Shown: positions 26,559 to 34,181 of the stretch, piece by piece
How the letters are laid out: each line of letters opens with the position of its first letter
How positions within the stretch are numbered: position 1 is the stretch's first letter
DNA from: an uncultured Corynebacterium sp.
GTDB taxonomy: Bacteria > Actinomycetota > Actinomycetes > Mycobacteriales > Mycobacteriaceae
Assembly: GCF_943914615.1 (NCBI RefSeq)
Contig: NZ_CALUCS010000002.1
Span: 62,001-126,000, forward strand
Reading direction: 5' to 3'
Length of the DNA stretch: 64,000 nucleotides
Program-made: the position numbers and the translations under genes
Notes under the pieces: generated by a model
Database searches by the model: none
Seen by the model: only the letters and a program-made list of their open reading frames with translations
Told to the model about the DNA's origin: nothing

Positions 26559-26700
26559 CGCGACCTCCCAATTATTTGCGGCTACCTTTCCTAACGCTTG
26601 AGGCGCGAGGAAAGTTTCCAGCCCCGGGCGAGCTCCGCCCTTTTCTCACCCACCTACCCTACATCAACCTGCGATTTTCAAACAACGCCCGCATTCTTTC

Positions 26701-27123
26701 CTAAGCAACTTCGGGCAGGTAGTTCACCGCCCCACGGGCAAGATCCACTAGATCGCAGGCATCGCGATAGATCGTGCCACGCGCATTCTCAGGCAGCCCC
26801 CGGTCGAGCCCCAGCCCCGCCCTGCTCGCCACACGTGCGTGCACCTCAAAGGTCTCCGCCCAATCCTCCAGGTCTGGGCGCAAGACTCGCAGCTTTGCCC
26901 ACGCGCTCCCGGAAGGGCGGCGCTTTCGGGTAGCCATCTCCCATTCAATCAACGCGCCCGCCGCCCTTAAAGCAGCTCGGTAGGCATAGACGATCGCCTC
27001 GGGCTCACGCAGCTCCAACCGAGACAATTCCAACTGGCGTTCCGCCTCGTCCAGAAAACCCCGCGCCCCGCGGCTACGACTGTAACGGGTACGCGCCCTC
27101 AGTTGCTGTGGTTGTGCCGACAT
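26701..27123 (-). CDS. SAV_6107-type HEPN-like protein
   Basis: This small helical protein belongs to the actinobacterial SAV_6107 family, assigned to the HEPN superfamily. Key features are AERQLELSRLELREPEAIVYAYRAALRAAGALIEWE and the C-terminal YRDACDLVDLARGAV. The preferred start (140 residues) is the ATG at 27123, with AGAGGGG eight bases upstream; an in-frame ATG at 27210 would add 29 residues. I do not see an obvious RX4-6H RNase motif, so nuclease activity is not claimed. A LexA-like box lies 111 bases upstream. Confidence 0.75.
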   Translation of the reverse strand: MSAQPQQLRARTRYSRSRGARGFLDEAERQLELSRLELREPEAIVYAYRAALRAAGALIEWEMATRKRRPSGSAWAKLRVLRPDLEDWAETFEVHARVASRAGLGLDRGLPENARGTIYRDACDLVDLARGAVNYLPEVA

Positions 27124-27233
27124 GATCTCGTCCCCTCTTCCTTTGAGGAATATTGCCTGAGGCTTATTGCCTTGACTGCTGGATCTCACTCTAGGAAGCG
27201 CCTCAGACATCCCATCTCGACCACAATGCTAAA

Positions 27234-27249
27234 TAGAACATCTGTTCGA
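27234..27249. promoter_or_regulatory. LexA (SOS) box candidate
   Basis: TAGAACATCTGTTCGA matches the corynebacterial LexA consensus TCGAACANNTGTTCGA except for one base. The central GAAC-N4-GTTC is perfect. It lies between the SAV_6107 gene (minus) and the GNAT gene (plus) and could control either. The minus-strand gene is the closer fit for a leader of this length. Confidence 0.7.
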
Positions 27250-27311
27250 ACTATTATCTTTTATGGCGTTCTCCCTCCATCACATCCCCGGGCGGTGGCA
27301 CTATTGAACCC

Positions 27312-27944
27312 ATGCCCCAGGACGCGCCCCATACAGTTCCCGTCACCGATTCCCCTCTCCGCGTGTCCGTGGTTCCCGCCACCAATCGCCACTTCATCAC
27401 CCGGCTCGACGAGCTCATCGATATTCACCTGGCGGCCATGGACTATCCGAACGAGACGCACTCGCAGCGCAAGTCCCTATGGTTCTACAACGGTTCCCAG
27501 CCCGACTTCACGTGCAGCATGGCCCTGCTCCATCGTGCGGAGGAAGAACCGGACCCAGGCAACCCTCGCCAGCGTTGCGTAGGCATCGGCTTTACCTTCC
27601 GTGGCTCCCCCAACACCTGGTGGTATCGCCAAGTCGCCCGCGGCCTTGTACTTAACGGACACTCCCGCACGGAAGCCACCCGAATACTGCATGCCTACGC
27701 CGAACTCTCCGAAATACATGTACTCCCACCGGCACAGGGTGAGGGCGTCGGCACCACAATCCTGAACGACCTGCTAGAGCGGACGCCACAGAACACGGTG
27801 ATGCTCTCCACACCCGAGGTGGAAGGCGAAGCCAACGCGGCCTGGCAGCTTTATCGCAAGGCAGGGTTCACCGATGTGCTGCGGAATTTTAAGTTCCCGG
27901 CGGACCCCCGGCCGTTCGGAATCCTGCAGCGCACACGCCCCTAA
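27312..27944 (+). CDS. GNAT-family N-acetyltransferase
   Basis: The 210-residue protein has a GNAT fold. The acetyl-CoA loop appears as EIHVLPPAQGEGVGTTILNDLLERTP (about residues 136-162), with the Q/RxxGxG/A motif as QGEGVGT. The late strand-helix WQLYRKAGFTDV is typical of motif B. The substrate is unknown. It lies divergently from the SAV_6107 gene and ends 18 bases from the convergent metF stop. It occupies the same place as an acetyltransferase gene in other corynebacteria. Confidence 0.85.
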   Translation: MPQDAPHTVPVTDSPLRVSVVPATNRHFITRLDELIDIHLAAMDYPNETHSQRKSLWFYNGSQPDFTCSMALLHRAEEEPDPGNPRQRCVGIGFTFRGSPNTWWYRQVARGLVLNGHSRTEATRILHAYAELSEIHVLPPAQGEGVGTTILNDLLERTPQNTVMLSTPEVEGEANAAWQLYRKAGFTDVLRNFKFPADPRPFGILQRTRP

Positions 27945-27962
27945 CGCTCCCGTTCCGCACCC

Positions 27963-28931
27963 TTAACGCACCATGTCGTGGCCCAGCCCCGGCCCCCACG
28001 CCGGAGCCATGCCCAGGTTGTGCAGGACCTCCTGAGTGGCACGCACGTTGTTCATCGTCATGAAGTGCAGGTCCGGAACCCCCTCGGCGACGAGGCGTTC
28101 GGCCATCTCGGTTGTCACCTCAATGCCAACCTCGCGGATGGCATCGCGGTTAGCCACTTCGTCCCCGGCTGCGGCATCCAGCAGACGCTTCTCCAGCTTC
28201 GGCGGCAGATTGGCACCCGCCAGCTCCATCTGACGGCGCACACTCCGCAACGAGGTAATCGGCATCAGCCCTGGGATGATCGGCTTCTGACCATGTTCCG
28301 GATCCGCCTTCGCCAGGCGATCACGCAGGCGCAGGTAGTGATCCACGTCGAAGAACATCTGCGTGATCGAGTACTGCGCCCCGGCGCGCAGCTTGGCCAA
28401 GGTGTATTCCGTGTCCTGCTCCAAAGAACCCGTGCGATAATGGCCTTCGGGGAAGCTGGCGATACCGATGTCGAAGTCGGCACATTCGGGCATTTCGCGG
28501 ATCATTTCGATCAGCTCGCTGGCGTAGTTCAAACCACCGGGAGTGGGCACCCATTCGGCGTTCGGATCCCCCGGCGGGTCGCCGCGCAGCGCCAGCAGGT
28601 TCGTCAGCCCCAGCGAGGCATAGGTGCGCAGCATCTCTTGCAGCTCTTCTTTAGTGTGCTGCACCAGAGTCATGTGCACCAGGGTTGTCAGCGGCTTGGT
28701 GCCCAGGCGTTCGGCGACACGCAGGGTGCGTTCGCGCGTGCTGCCGCCTGCGCCGTAAGTCACCGAGGCGAAGCTCACACCGAGGTCGTGGAATGCCTCG
28801 GCCGCGTTCCACAGGCGCTCTTCGGCCGCATCGTCGCGCGGCGGCATGAACTCCACGGAGAACGGCACACGCCCCGGAGTGTAGAGCGAAAGGGACTGGG
28901 ATACGGCAACCTGCCTGCGGATACTAGCCAT
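27963..28931 (-). CDS. metF: 5,10-methylenetetrahydrofolate reductase
   Basis: MetF is a flavoprotein that reduces methylene-THF to methyl-THF for methionine synthesis. Motifs include FSVEFMPPRDDAAEERLW, ASVTYGAGGSTRERT, LLALRGDPPGDP and the ITQMFFDVDHYLRLRD barrel strand. The ATG at 28931 gives 322 residues. TATGAT lies 8 bases before it, implying leaderless mRNA; a TTG two codons earlier is unlikely. The promoter contains an McbR-like operator, consistent with the known sulfur-metabolism regulon in Corynebacterium. Confidence 0.95.
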   Translation of the reverse strand: MASIRRQVAVSQSLSLYTPGRVPFSVEFMPPRDDAAEERLWNAAEAFHDLGVSFASVTYGAGGSTRERTLRVAERLGTKPLTTLVHMTLVQHTKEELQEMLRTYASLGLTNLLALRGDPPGDPNAEWVPTPGGLNYASELIEMIREMPECADFDIGIASFPEGHYRTGSLEQDTEYTLAKLRAGAQYSITQMFFDVDHYLRLRDRLAKADPEHGQKPIIPGLMPITSLRSVRRQMELAGANLPPKLEKRLLDAAAGDEVANRDAIREVGIEVTTEMAERLVAEGVPDLHFMTMNNVRATQEVLHNLGMAPAWGPGLGHDMVR

Positions 28932-28939
28932 ACCCAAAG

Positions 28940-28967
28940 ATCATATAGACAGAGCTGTCCATTTCAA
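28940..28967 (-). promoter_or_regulatory. metF promoter with McbR-like operator in the spacer
   Basis: TTGAAA (28967-28962), a 16-base spacer and TATGAT (28945-28940) precede metF. The spacer is filled by TAGAC-AGAGCT-GTCCA (28946-28961 on the plus strand). This matches the McbR operator TAGAC-N6-GTCTA at nine of ten positions. Repression by occlusion is expected when methionine-pathway sulfur is sufficient. Confidence 0.75.
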
Positions 28968-29117
28968 GGTTTTGGCCTACATTCGGCAATTTCTCTGCGT
29001 GCGATCACCCCCGCGGCCTGTCCGTTCGCTGCCCCGTACCGCCCGCCTGCCACGGCGGCGTCACCGCAGCGCTACCGTTGTTCGCACTTGTCGTGCGAGC
29101 CCTTAGAATAGAGAGCC

Positions 29118-30248
29118 ATGAGTACCGATGAGCTGGCCGCGCACCCCTGGCACCTCGATTCCCCACTGTCCGCAGTTCCGACCGCCGTCGATGCCCAACT
29201 AAAGCAGTACCTGAGCCGCTCCCAGGAGGAGTTCTCCCATATCGGCTCCCTCGTCGGCGGCGCTATCACGGTGCTGCGCGACTTTATCGTCAATGGAGGC
29301 AAGCGCGTCCGCCCGACCTTCGCTTGGGCTGGCATCCGCGCGGCGCTCGAAGGCGGCGGCGGTTCTTCGCCGGATGCAGGCATCGACCAGGCTGCCATCC
29401 TGAATGCACTATCCGCCTTCGAATTCATCCAGGCCTGTGCCCTCATCCACGACGACATCATCGATCGCTCAGATACCCGGCGCGGCTTCCCCACCGCCCA
29501 CCGCACCTTCGAATCGAAGCACCGCGAACGCGACTGGCTGGGCTCCTCCGAGCACTACGGGATCAGCCAGGCAATCCTCATCGGCGACCTCGCCTTCGCC
29601 TGGGCAGATGACCTATACAACGGCTCGGGGTTGCCCGCTGCAGCGCTGCAGCGGGCACGCCCGGCCTGGCGGGCCATGCGCACCGAAGTGATTGCCGGCC
29701 AGATCCTGGACATCGCCCTGGAAGCCAACGGCAGCGAAGACGTCGCAGATTCCTTTGCCGTAATCAAATACAAGACGGCCTCCTACACCGTCGCCCGCCC
29801 ACTGCACATTGGTGCCGCGCTGGCGGGTGCTAACGAACAGACTCAGACCATGCTCCGCAACGTGGGCCAGGACATTGGCGAAGCCTTTCAGTTGCGCGAC
29901 GATCAGCTAGGAGTATTCGGCGACCCGGAGGTCACCGGCAAGCCCTCCGGCGATGATCTGCGCACCGGCAAGCGCACCACCCTCATCAACGAGGCATTGC
30001 AGCGGGGCGACGAATCCCAAGTCGCGGCCCTACGCGAGGGGCTGGGTAAGGGCGAAGAGTCCACAGAGGCGGAGATCGAGCGCCTCCGCGACATCATCCA
30101 TGACACTGGCGCGCAGGCCGAGGTGGAAAAATTGATCGAGGCACGCACACAGCGGGCCATCGAGTCTTTGCGCGCGGGTGGTTTGGGTGCCGACATTACG
30201 GCGGAGCTGACCCAACTGGCGGAAAAACTAACGCACCGGAGGTTTTAA
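29118..30248 (+). CDS. idsA: Polyprenyl (geranylgeranyl-type) diphosphate synthase
   Basis: This trans-prenyltransferase elongates DMAPP/FPP with IPP. The first Asp-rich motif DDIID is at residues 112-116 within HDDIIDRSDT. The second, DDQLGVFGD, is at 261-269. Both metal-binding motifs are intact. Length is 376 residues, usual for corynebacterial IdsA. TAGAAT lies 8 bases before the ATG, so the transcript is probably leaderless. The next gene, crtI-like, starts immediately after the stop, forming an operon with mptA. Confidence 0.92.
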   Translation: MSTDELAAHPWHLDSPLSAVPTAVDAQLKQYLSRSQEEFSHIGSLVGGAITVLRDFIVNGGKRVRPTFAWAGIRAALEGGGGSSPDAGIDQAAILNALSAFEFIQACALIHDDIIDRSDTRRGFPTAHRTFESKHRERDWLGSSEHYGISQAILIGDLAFAWADDLYNGSGLPAAALQRARPAWRAMRTEVIAGQILDIALEANGSEDVADSFAVIKYKTASYTVARPLHIGAALAGANEQTQTMLRNVGQDIGEAFQLRDDQLGVFGDPEVTGKPSGDDLRTGKRTTLINEALQRGDESQVAALREGLGKGEESTEAEIERLRDIIHDTGAQAEVEKLIEARTQRAIESLRAGGLGADITAELTQLAEKLTHRRF

Positions 30249-32015
30249 ATGAAACTATCCACCCGCTCTGCCGACGGTCGCCGTCACCTGAGCCTGCCCA
30301 GCCCCTTGGTCCCCATGACGCGCCCCACGTTGCGCAAACGCCTGCCCGGCAACGGCGAGCGCGTAGTTGTGATCGGCGCCGGGCTAGCCGGACTTTCCGC
30401 CGCCCTGCGGTTGCGTTCCGCCGGGCGGGAAGTCACCGTCATCGAAGCCGCCGGCGCGGTAGGCGGTCGCTGCCGTAGCGAGCAGCTGACCAGCGCACAC
30501 GGCGACTTCGTGGCCGATACCGGCGCCACTGTGCTGACGATGCCCGGTCTCATCGAATCCGCCGTGGCCTCCGTCGGCATCGACTTGCGCTCCGAGGCCG
30601 CCGCCAAGCAGCTGGGCCTAGAGCGCCCGTGGGCTCCCCAGCGCCTGGCCCCGGCCTATCACGCACAGTTCGCCAGCGGCCGCCATGCTGAAGTCTTCGC
30701 CGACCGCGATGCGATGGTGGCAGAGATCCGCCGCTTCGCGGATTCCAAGGGCTTGGACCGCGTTGCCACCGACGAGCTGGCCGCCGGTTATCTAGCTCAC
30801 CGCGAATGGTCGCAGAATGTTTTCAGCGCCAGCTTCGAGAACTTCCTGGCCGCCGACTTCGACGGTGCGCTGGATTTGCTGTCCACGCCCGCTGCGGCGT
30901 CCGACCTTAGCCACCTCGGTTCCCTCGGCGCCTTCGGCAGCCTCGGTAAGACCGCAGCACGGCACCTTCCCGATGCAGAGCTGCAGCGGTTGTTTACCTT
31001 CCAGGCTCTGTACGCGGGCGTGGCGCCGAAGAATGCCCGCGCGGTCTACACCGTCATCTCGCATATGGATACCTCCATGGGAGTGTTCTACCCCGGCTTC
31101 TCCATGAGCGAGGTGCCGGAGGTCATGGCCGCGGCACTGCGGGCCGCCGGCGGGCGTATCATCACATCGGACGCGGTCGAGCACGTGGACTTCTCGGAGG
31201 ACCTCATTACGGGCGTGCGCACCAGCTCCGGCGAATACATCGACTGCGACGCGGTCGTGGCCACCCCGGATCTGCCGGTAGTGGGCGAACTTCTCACCCG
31301 TTCCGGCCGGGAAAGCACGCTCATTTCCCGTTCCTTCGCCCGCCGCGTGTGGCGCAAGGTCGCCCCGCTGCGCTGGTCCCCCTCTGCCGTGGTGATTCAC
31401 GGCAGCATTCCAACGGAAGTGTCCGGCCGGTGGGAGTCGCAGCGCCACCACACCATCAGCTTCGGTGAGGCATGGGACGAAACCTTCCGCGAGATCACCG
31501 CCCCGCACGGGCGCGGCCGGCTGATGAGCGACCCGTCGTTGCTGCTTACTCGCCCGGCGCGCACCGTTGCCGGTCGTGCTTTCGGCGGTTTCTCGGAGGG
31601 TGACGCCACGTCTCCTACCACCGGCGCCTACGAACCTTTGAGCATCCTCGCCCCGGCCCCTAACCTGCGTTCGGCGGATATCGACTGGGAAAACGTCACG
31701 GACCCATACGTCCAGGAGCTTCTGGGGGTACTGGAGGCCCGCGGCTACACGGGCATTACCGAACACTTCCGCGCCGCCCGGGTGGATACCCCAGCCTCGT
31801 GGCAGGCCGATCACGGTTTCGGCGCGGGCAGCCCGTTCGCGTTGGCGCACTCCTTCACCCAGACTGGCCCTTTCCGGCCTCGCAATGCCCGCGCGTTTGG
31901 TGTGGATAACCTGGTGCTCGCCGGCTCCTCGACCACGCCGGGAGTGGGTGTGCCGACCGTCATCCTCTCCGGCGCGCTGGCTGCCCGCCGCATTACCGGC
32001 GGTGGTGTGTTGTGA
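30249..32015 (+). CDS. Phytoene desaturase-like FAD oxidoreductase
   Basis: This 588-residue flavoprotein has the dinucleotide-binding motif GAGLAG (43-48) followed by EAAGAVGGRC (67-76). The C-terminal FAD signature is NLVLAGSSTTPGVGVPTVILSGALAA. The layout matches the CrtI/phytoene desaturase family. It starts directly after the idsA stop with GGAGG upstream, and its stop overlaps the mptA GTG. It could act on a GGPP-derived polyene, but no phytoene synthase lies in the window. The true substrate is uncertain. A short N-terminal extension precedes the FAD motif. Confidence 0.82.
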   Translation: MKLSTRSADGRRHLSLPSPLVPMTRPTLRKRLPGNGERVVVIGAGLAGLSAALRLRSAGREVTVIEAAGAVGGRCRSEQLTSAHGDFVADTGATVLTMPGLIESAVASVGIDLRSEAAAKQLGLERPWAPQRLAPAYHAQFASGRHAEVFADRDAMVAEIRRFADSKGLDRVATDELAAGYLAHREWSQNVFSASFENFLAADFDGALDLLSTPAAASDLSHLGSLGAFGSLGKTAARHLPDAELQRLFTFQALYAGVAPKNARAVYTVISHMDTSMGVFYPGFSMSEVPEVMAAALRAAGGRIITSDAVEHVDFSEDLITGVRTSSGEYIDCDAVVATPDLPVVGELLTRSGRESTLISRSFARRVWRKVAPLRWSPSAVVIHGSIPTEVSGRWESQRHHTISFGEAWDETFREITAPHGRGRLMSDPSLLLTRPARTVAGRAFGGFSEGDATSPTTGAYEPLSILAPAPNLRSADIDWENVTDPYVQELLGVLEARGYTGITEHFRAARVDTPASWQADHGFGAGSPFALAHSFTQTGPFRPRNARAFGVDNLVLAGSSTTPGVGVPTVILSGALAARRITGGGVL

Positions 32016-33652
32016 GAGCGGTCGCGGAAGACTTCGCAAACAGGGCGCGTTCTTGGCTGCAGTCGGTGAGCTACCGCCGCGCCATCTGGCTGGGGCTGGT
32101 CGGCAGCATCGTCTTGACGATCACTTCCCACAGCGTTGGCGCCGTGCGCTCGCGCGGCGGCATCATGCAGGTCATTGGTCTGAGCTCCTTCACCTTTGGC
32201 CACGCCGCGGGCATGATGACGGTTGTAATGTGGTTAGCCCTGGCGGCGATGGTGCTCAGTTGGATTATCGTCGGGCGGCACATCCTCGTACACGGTGAGC
32301 CGCTGCGGCGCTCCGTCATCGCCGCCTGGATCGGACCATTGGTTCTAGCCGGGCCGCTAATGTCACGGGATATTTACTCCTACCTCATGCAAGGCACCCT
32401 CGCCCGCGATGGCTTCAACGCCTATGAGGTCGGCGCTGCGGCCAACCCCGGCCCCCTGCTGTTCGAGGTCAGCGCCGACTGGCGAAACACCACCACGCCC
32501 TATGGCCCGCTGCACATGGGAGTGGGACATGCCGTCACTTCCATCACCGGCGACAACATCACCGCCGGCACCCTCGCCTTTAAGTTGCTCTCCATCGCAT
32601 CCGTGCTGGTAATGGCCTGGGCAGTAGCGAAACTCGCTACGTATCTGGGTATCCGGCCCGGCGTGGCCGTCTGGCTGGGAGTGTTCAACCCACTGAGTGT
32701 GCTGCACCTGGTGGGCGGCATGCACACCGAGAACATGATGATGACGCTGGTGCTTCTCGGCTGCCTGGGCGCGGTAAAGCTACCGCCGGTTCGAGGTGGT
32801 CTGGCCGCATCGGCCCTGATCGGGGTGGCGACTGCGCTGAAGGCCACGGCATTTATCGCCCTGCCTTTCGTCGTGTGGATCATGGTTGCACGACTGGCAG
32901 GCCCGCTTCCCTACTCGGCGGGCAAGGCCCGCTGGCTGCGCCTTGCCGATACGTGGCGCCGCTTCGGCACGCTGGTGTGGACTGGTCTGGTCAGTGTGCT
33001 GGCCTGTGTTGGTGTGCTGGCGCTCGTGACCGTCCTGACCAATCAGACGTGGGGCTGGGTCACGGAAGTCACCGGCAACTCCAAGGTCATCAATCCCCTG
33101 GCTCTGCCGTCCTTTATCGCCTCCTCATTGGAACCAGTGCTGTCGCGTATCAACGACGACCTGACCTTTAACGTGCTGGTGGATGCAATCCGTCCGGTCA
33201 GTAGCGCCCTGATGATCCTCGGGCTGGTTGCCGCCTGGTGGCTGTTCCGCCATGACGAGCGCACTGCGTTTACCGGCATGGCCGTCGCCTACGCGATCAC
33301 CTGCGTGTTCAACACCGTGACGCTGCCGTGGTACTACACCGCGCCCCTGGCGCTGGTGGTGCTAGCCAGCCAATCGCGCATGGTCATTTACCTCACCAGC
33401 GTGTTCTGCATGTGGGTTACCTTCATGTTCGACGGTGGCGGCAACAACCGCTTGTACGCCCTGTGGTGGGTGCTCGCCTTCGCGGCGATCTTCGCCTGGG
33501 TGGTACAGGCATGTCTGGAATTCCCACGCCGCCGCCAGCAGGTGCAGTGGGCTATAGAATTGCCATCGCCTGCGCCCGACGCATCACCTCGCGGGCGAGA
33601 TGACCGTGCAGGGCGTCCACCGGGCGCCCCGGCAGAGAGTCATCTTCAGTAA
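32012..33652 (+). CDS. mptA: Alpha-1,6-mannopyranosyltransferase (MptA/MptB family)
   Basis: This GT-C fold membrane enzyme uses polyprenyl-phosphomannose to extend the mannan core of lipomannan/lipoarabinomannan. The 546-residue protein has about 13 hydrophobic helices. The first external loop contains MSRDIYSYLMQGTLARDGFNAYEVGA, with the acidic/Tyr motif typical of these enzymes. The GTG start overlaps the crtI-like stop by 4 bp. Its last 33 codons overlap, on the opposite strand, the 3' end of the Rv2175c-like gene and form a Pro/Arg-rich tail that is probably not conserved. Confidence 0.9.
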   Translation: MRAVAEDFANRARSWLQSVSYRRAIWLGLVGSIVLTITSHSVGAVRSRGGIMQVIGLSSFTFGHAAGMMTVVMWLALAAMVLSWIIVGRHILVHGEPLRRSVIAAWIGPLVLAGPLMSRDIYSYLMQGTLARDGFNAYEVGAAANPGPLLFEVSADWRNTTTPYGPLHMGVGHAVTSITGDNITAGTLAFKLLSIASVLVMAWAVAKLATYLGIRPGVAVWLGVFNPLSVLHLVGGMHTENMMMTLVLLGCLGAVKLPPVRGGLAASALIGVATALKATAFIALPFVVWIMVARLAGPLPYSAGKARWLRLADTWRRFGTLVWTGLVSVLACVGVLALVTVLTNQTWGWVTEVTGNSKVINPLALPSFIASSLEPVLSRINDDLTFNVLVDAIRPVSSALMILGLVAAWWLFRHDERTAFTGMAVAYAITCVFNTVTLPWYYTAPLALVVLASQSRMVIYLTSVFCMWVTFMFDGGGNNRLYALWWVLAFAAIFAWVVQACLEFPRRRQQVQWAIELPSPAPDASPRGRDDRAGRPPGAPAESHLQ

Positions 33653-33989
33653 AGAGGTAATCCAGAATCTCCGCGTCGGAGTAGCCGCCGTCACTCAGCA
33701 GGGCGATCGCCCCGGGGACAAAGCGATTCAGCTGCCCGTTGTCGTCCAGAAAGCGGGCAGGCACGTGCCGCACACGGTCAAGCTCGACGGCCAGCAGTTG
33801 CTTCTTGCCCAGCATGTCCATGACCTTGGTGACGACCAAGTTCATTCGCTCCGCGACTTCTGGTAGGGTCAAAACCTCTTCACCAGCGGGAACTCCGTTC
33901 ACCGACTCCGCGAGTACGCGCCCCTGCCCCTCCTCGCCGGAGCGTGTGGAGGTGCCGTGATCTTCTGCGTGCTTGTTTTCTTTACTCAC
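33552..33989 (-). CDS. Rv2175c-family DNA-binding protein
   Basis: The family prototype in Mycobacterium is a winged helix-turn-helix DNA-binding protein phosphorylated by PknL, whose gene is adjacent here too. The core EVLTLPEVAERMNLVVTKVMDMLGKKQLLAVELD is the HTH. LDDNGQLNRFVPGAIALLSDGGYSDAEILDYLF and a C-terminal AREVMRRAQAMAIL complete the domain. TACAGT lies 7 bases before the GTG at 33989, suggesting a leaderless start; an in-frame GTG three codons earlier also exists. It overlaps the mptA 3' end by 101 bases. Confidence 0.88.
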   Translation of the reverse strand: MSKENKHAEDHGTSTRSGEEGQGRVLAESVNGVPAGEEVLTLPEVAERMNLVVTKVMDMLGKKQLLAVELDRVRHVPARFLDDNGQLNRFVPGAIALLSDGGYSDAEILDYLFTEDDSLPGRPVDALHGHLAREVMRRAQAMAIL

Positions 33990-34181
33990 GGTGGCCACTG
34001 TAGCGCGTGGGCGTCAATAAGAGTCAATGGGAAACAAGTAGGGCACGCACCAGGCTAAACGTATAATGACACGAGTACCACTAGAATAATTGCGCAACAC
34101 TGAACACAACTACGCACAAGAGCATCTCTTGTAACCCCCAGTGACCGAGAAACCCATTAGAAAACGAGGCTGAAACTAGAC

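Noticed and set aside
26626..26644. Hairpin GGGCG/CGCCC with TTTT
   Set aside because: A 5-bp stem with the T-run on the plus strand, where no gene ends; not supported as a terminator.
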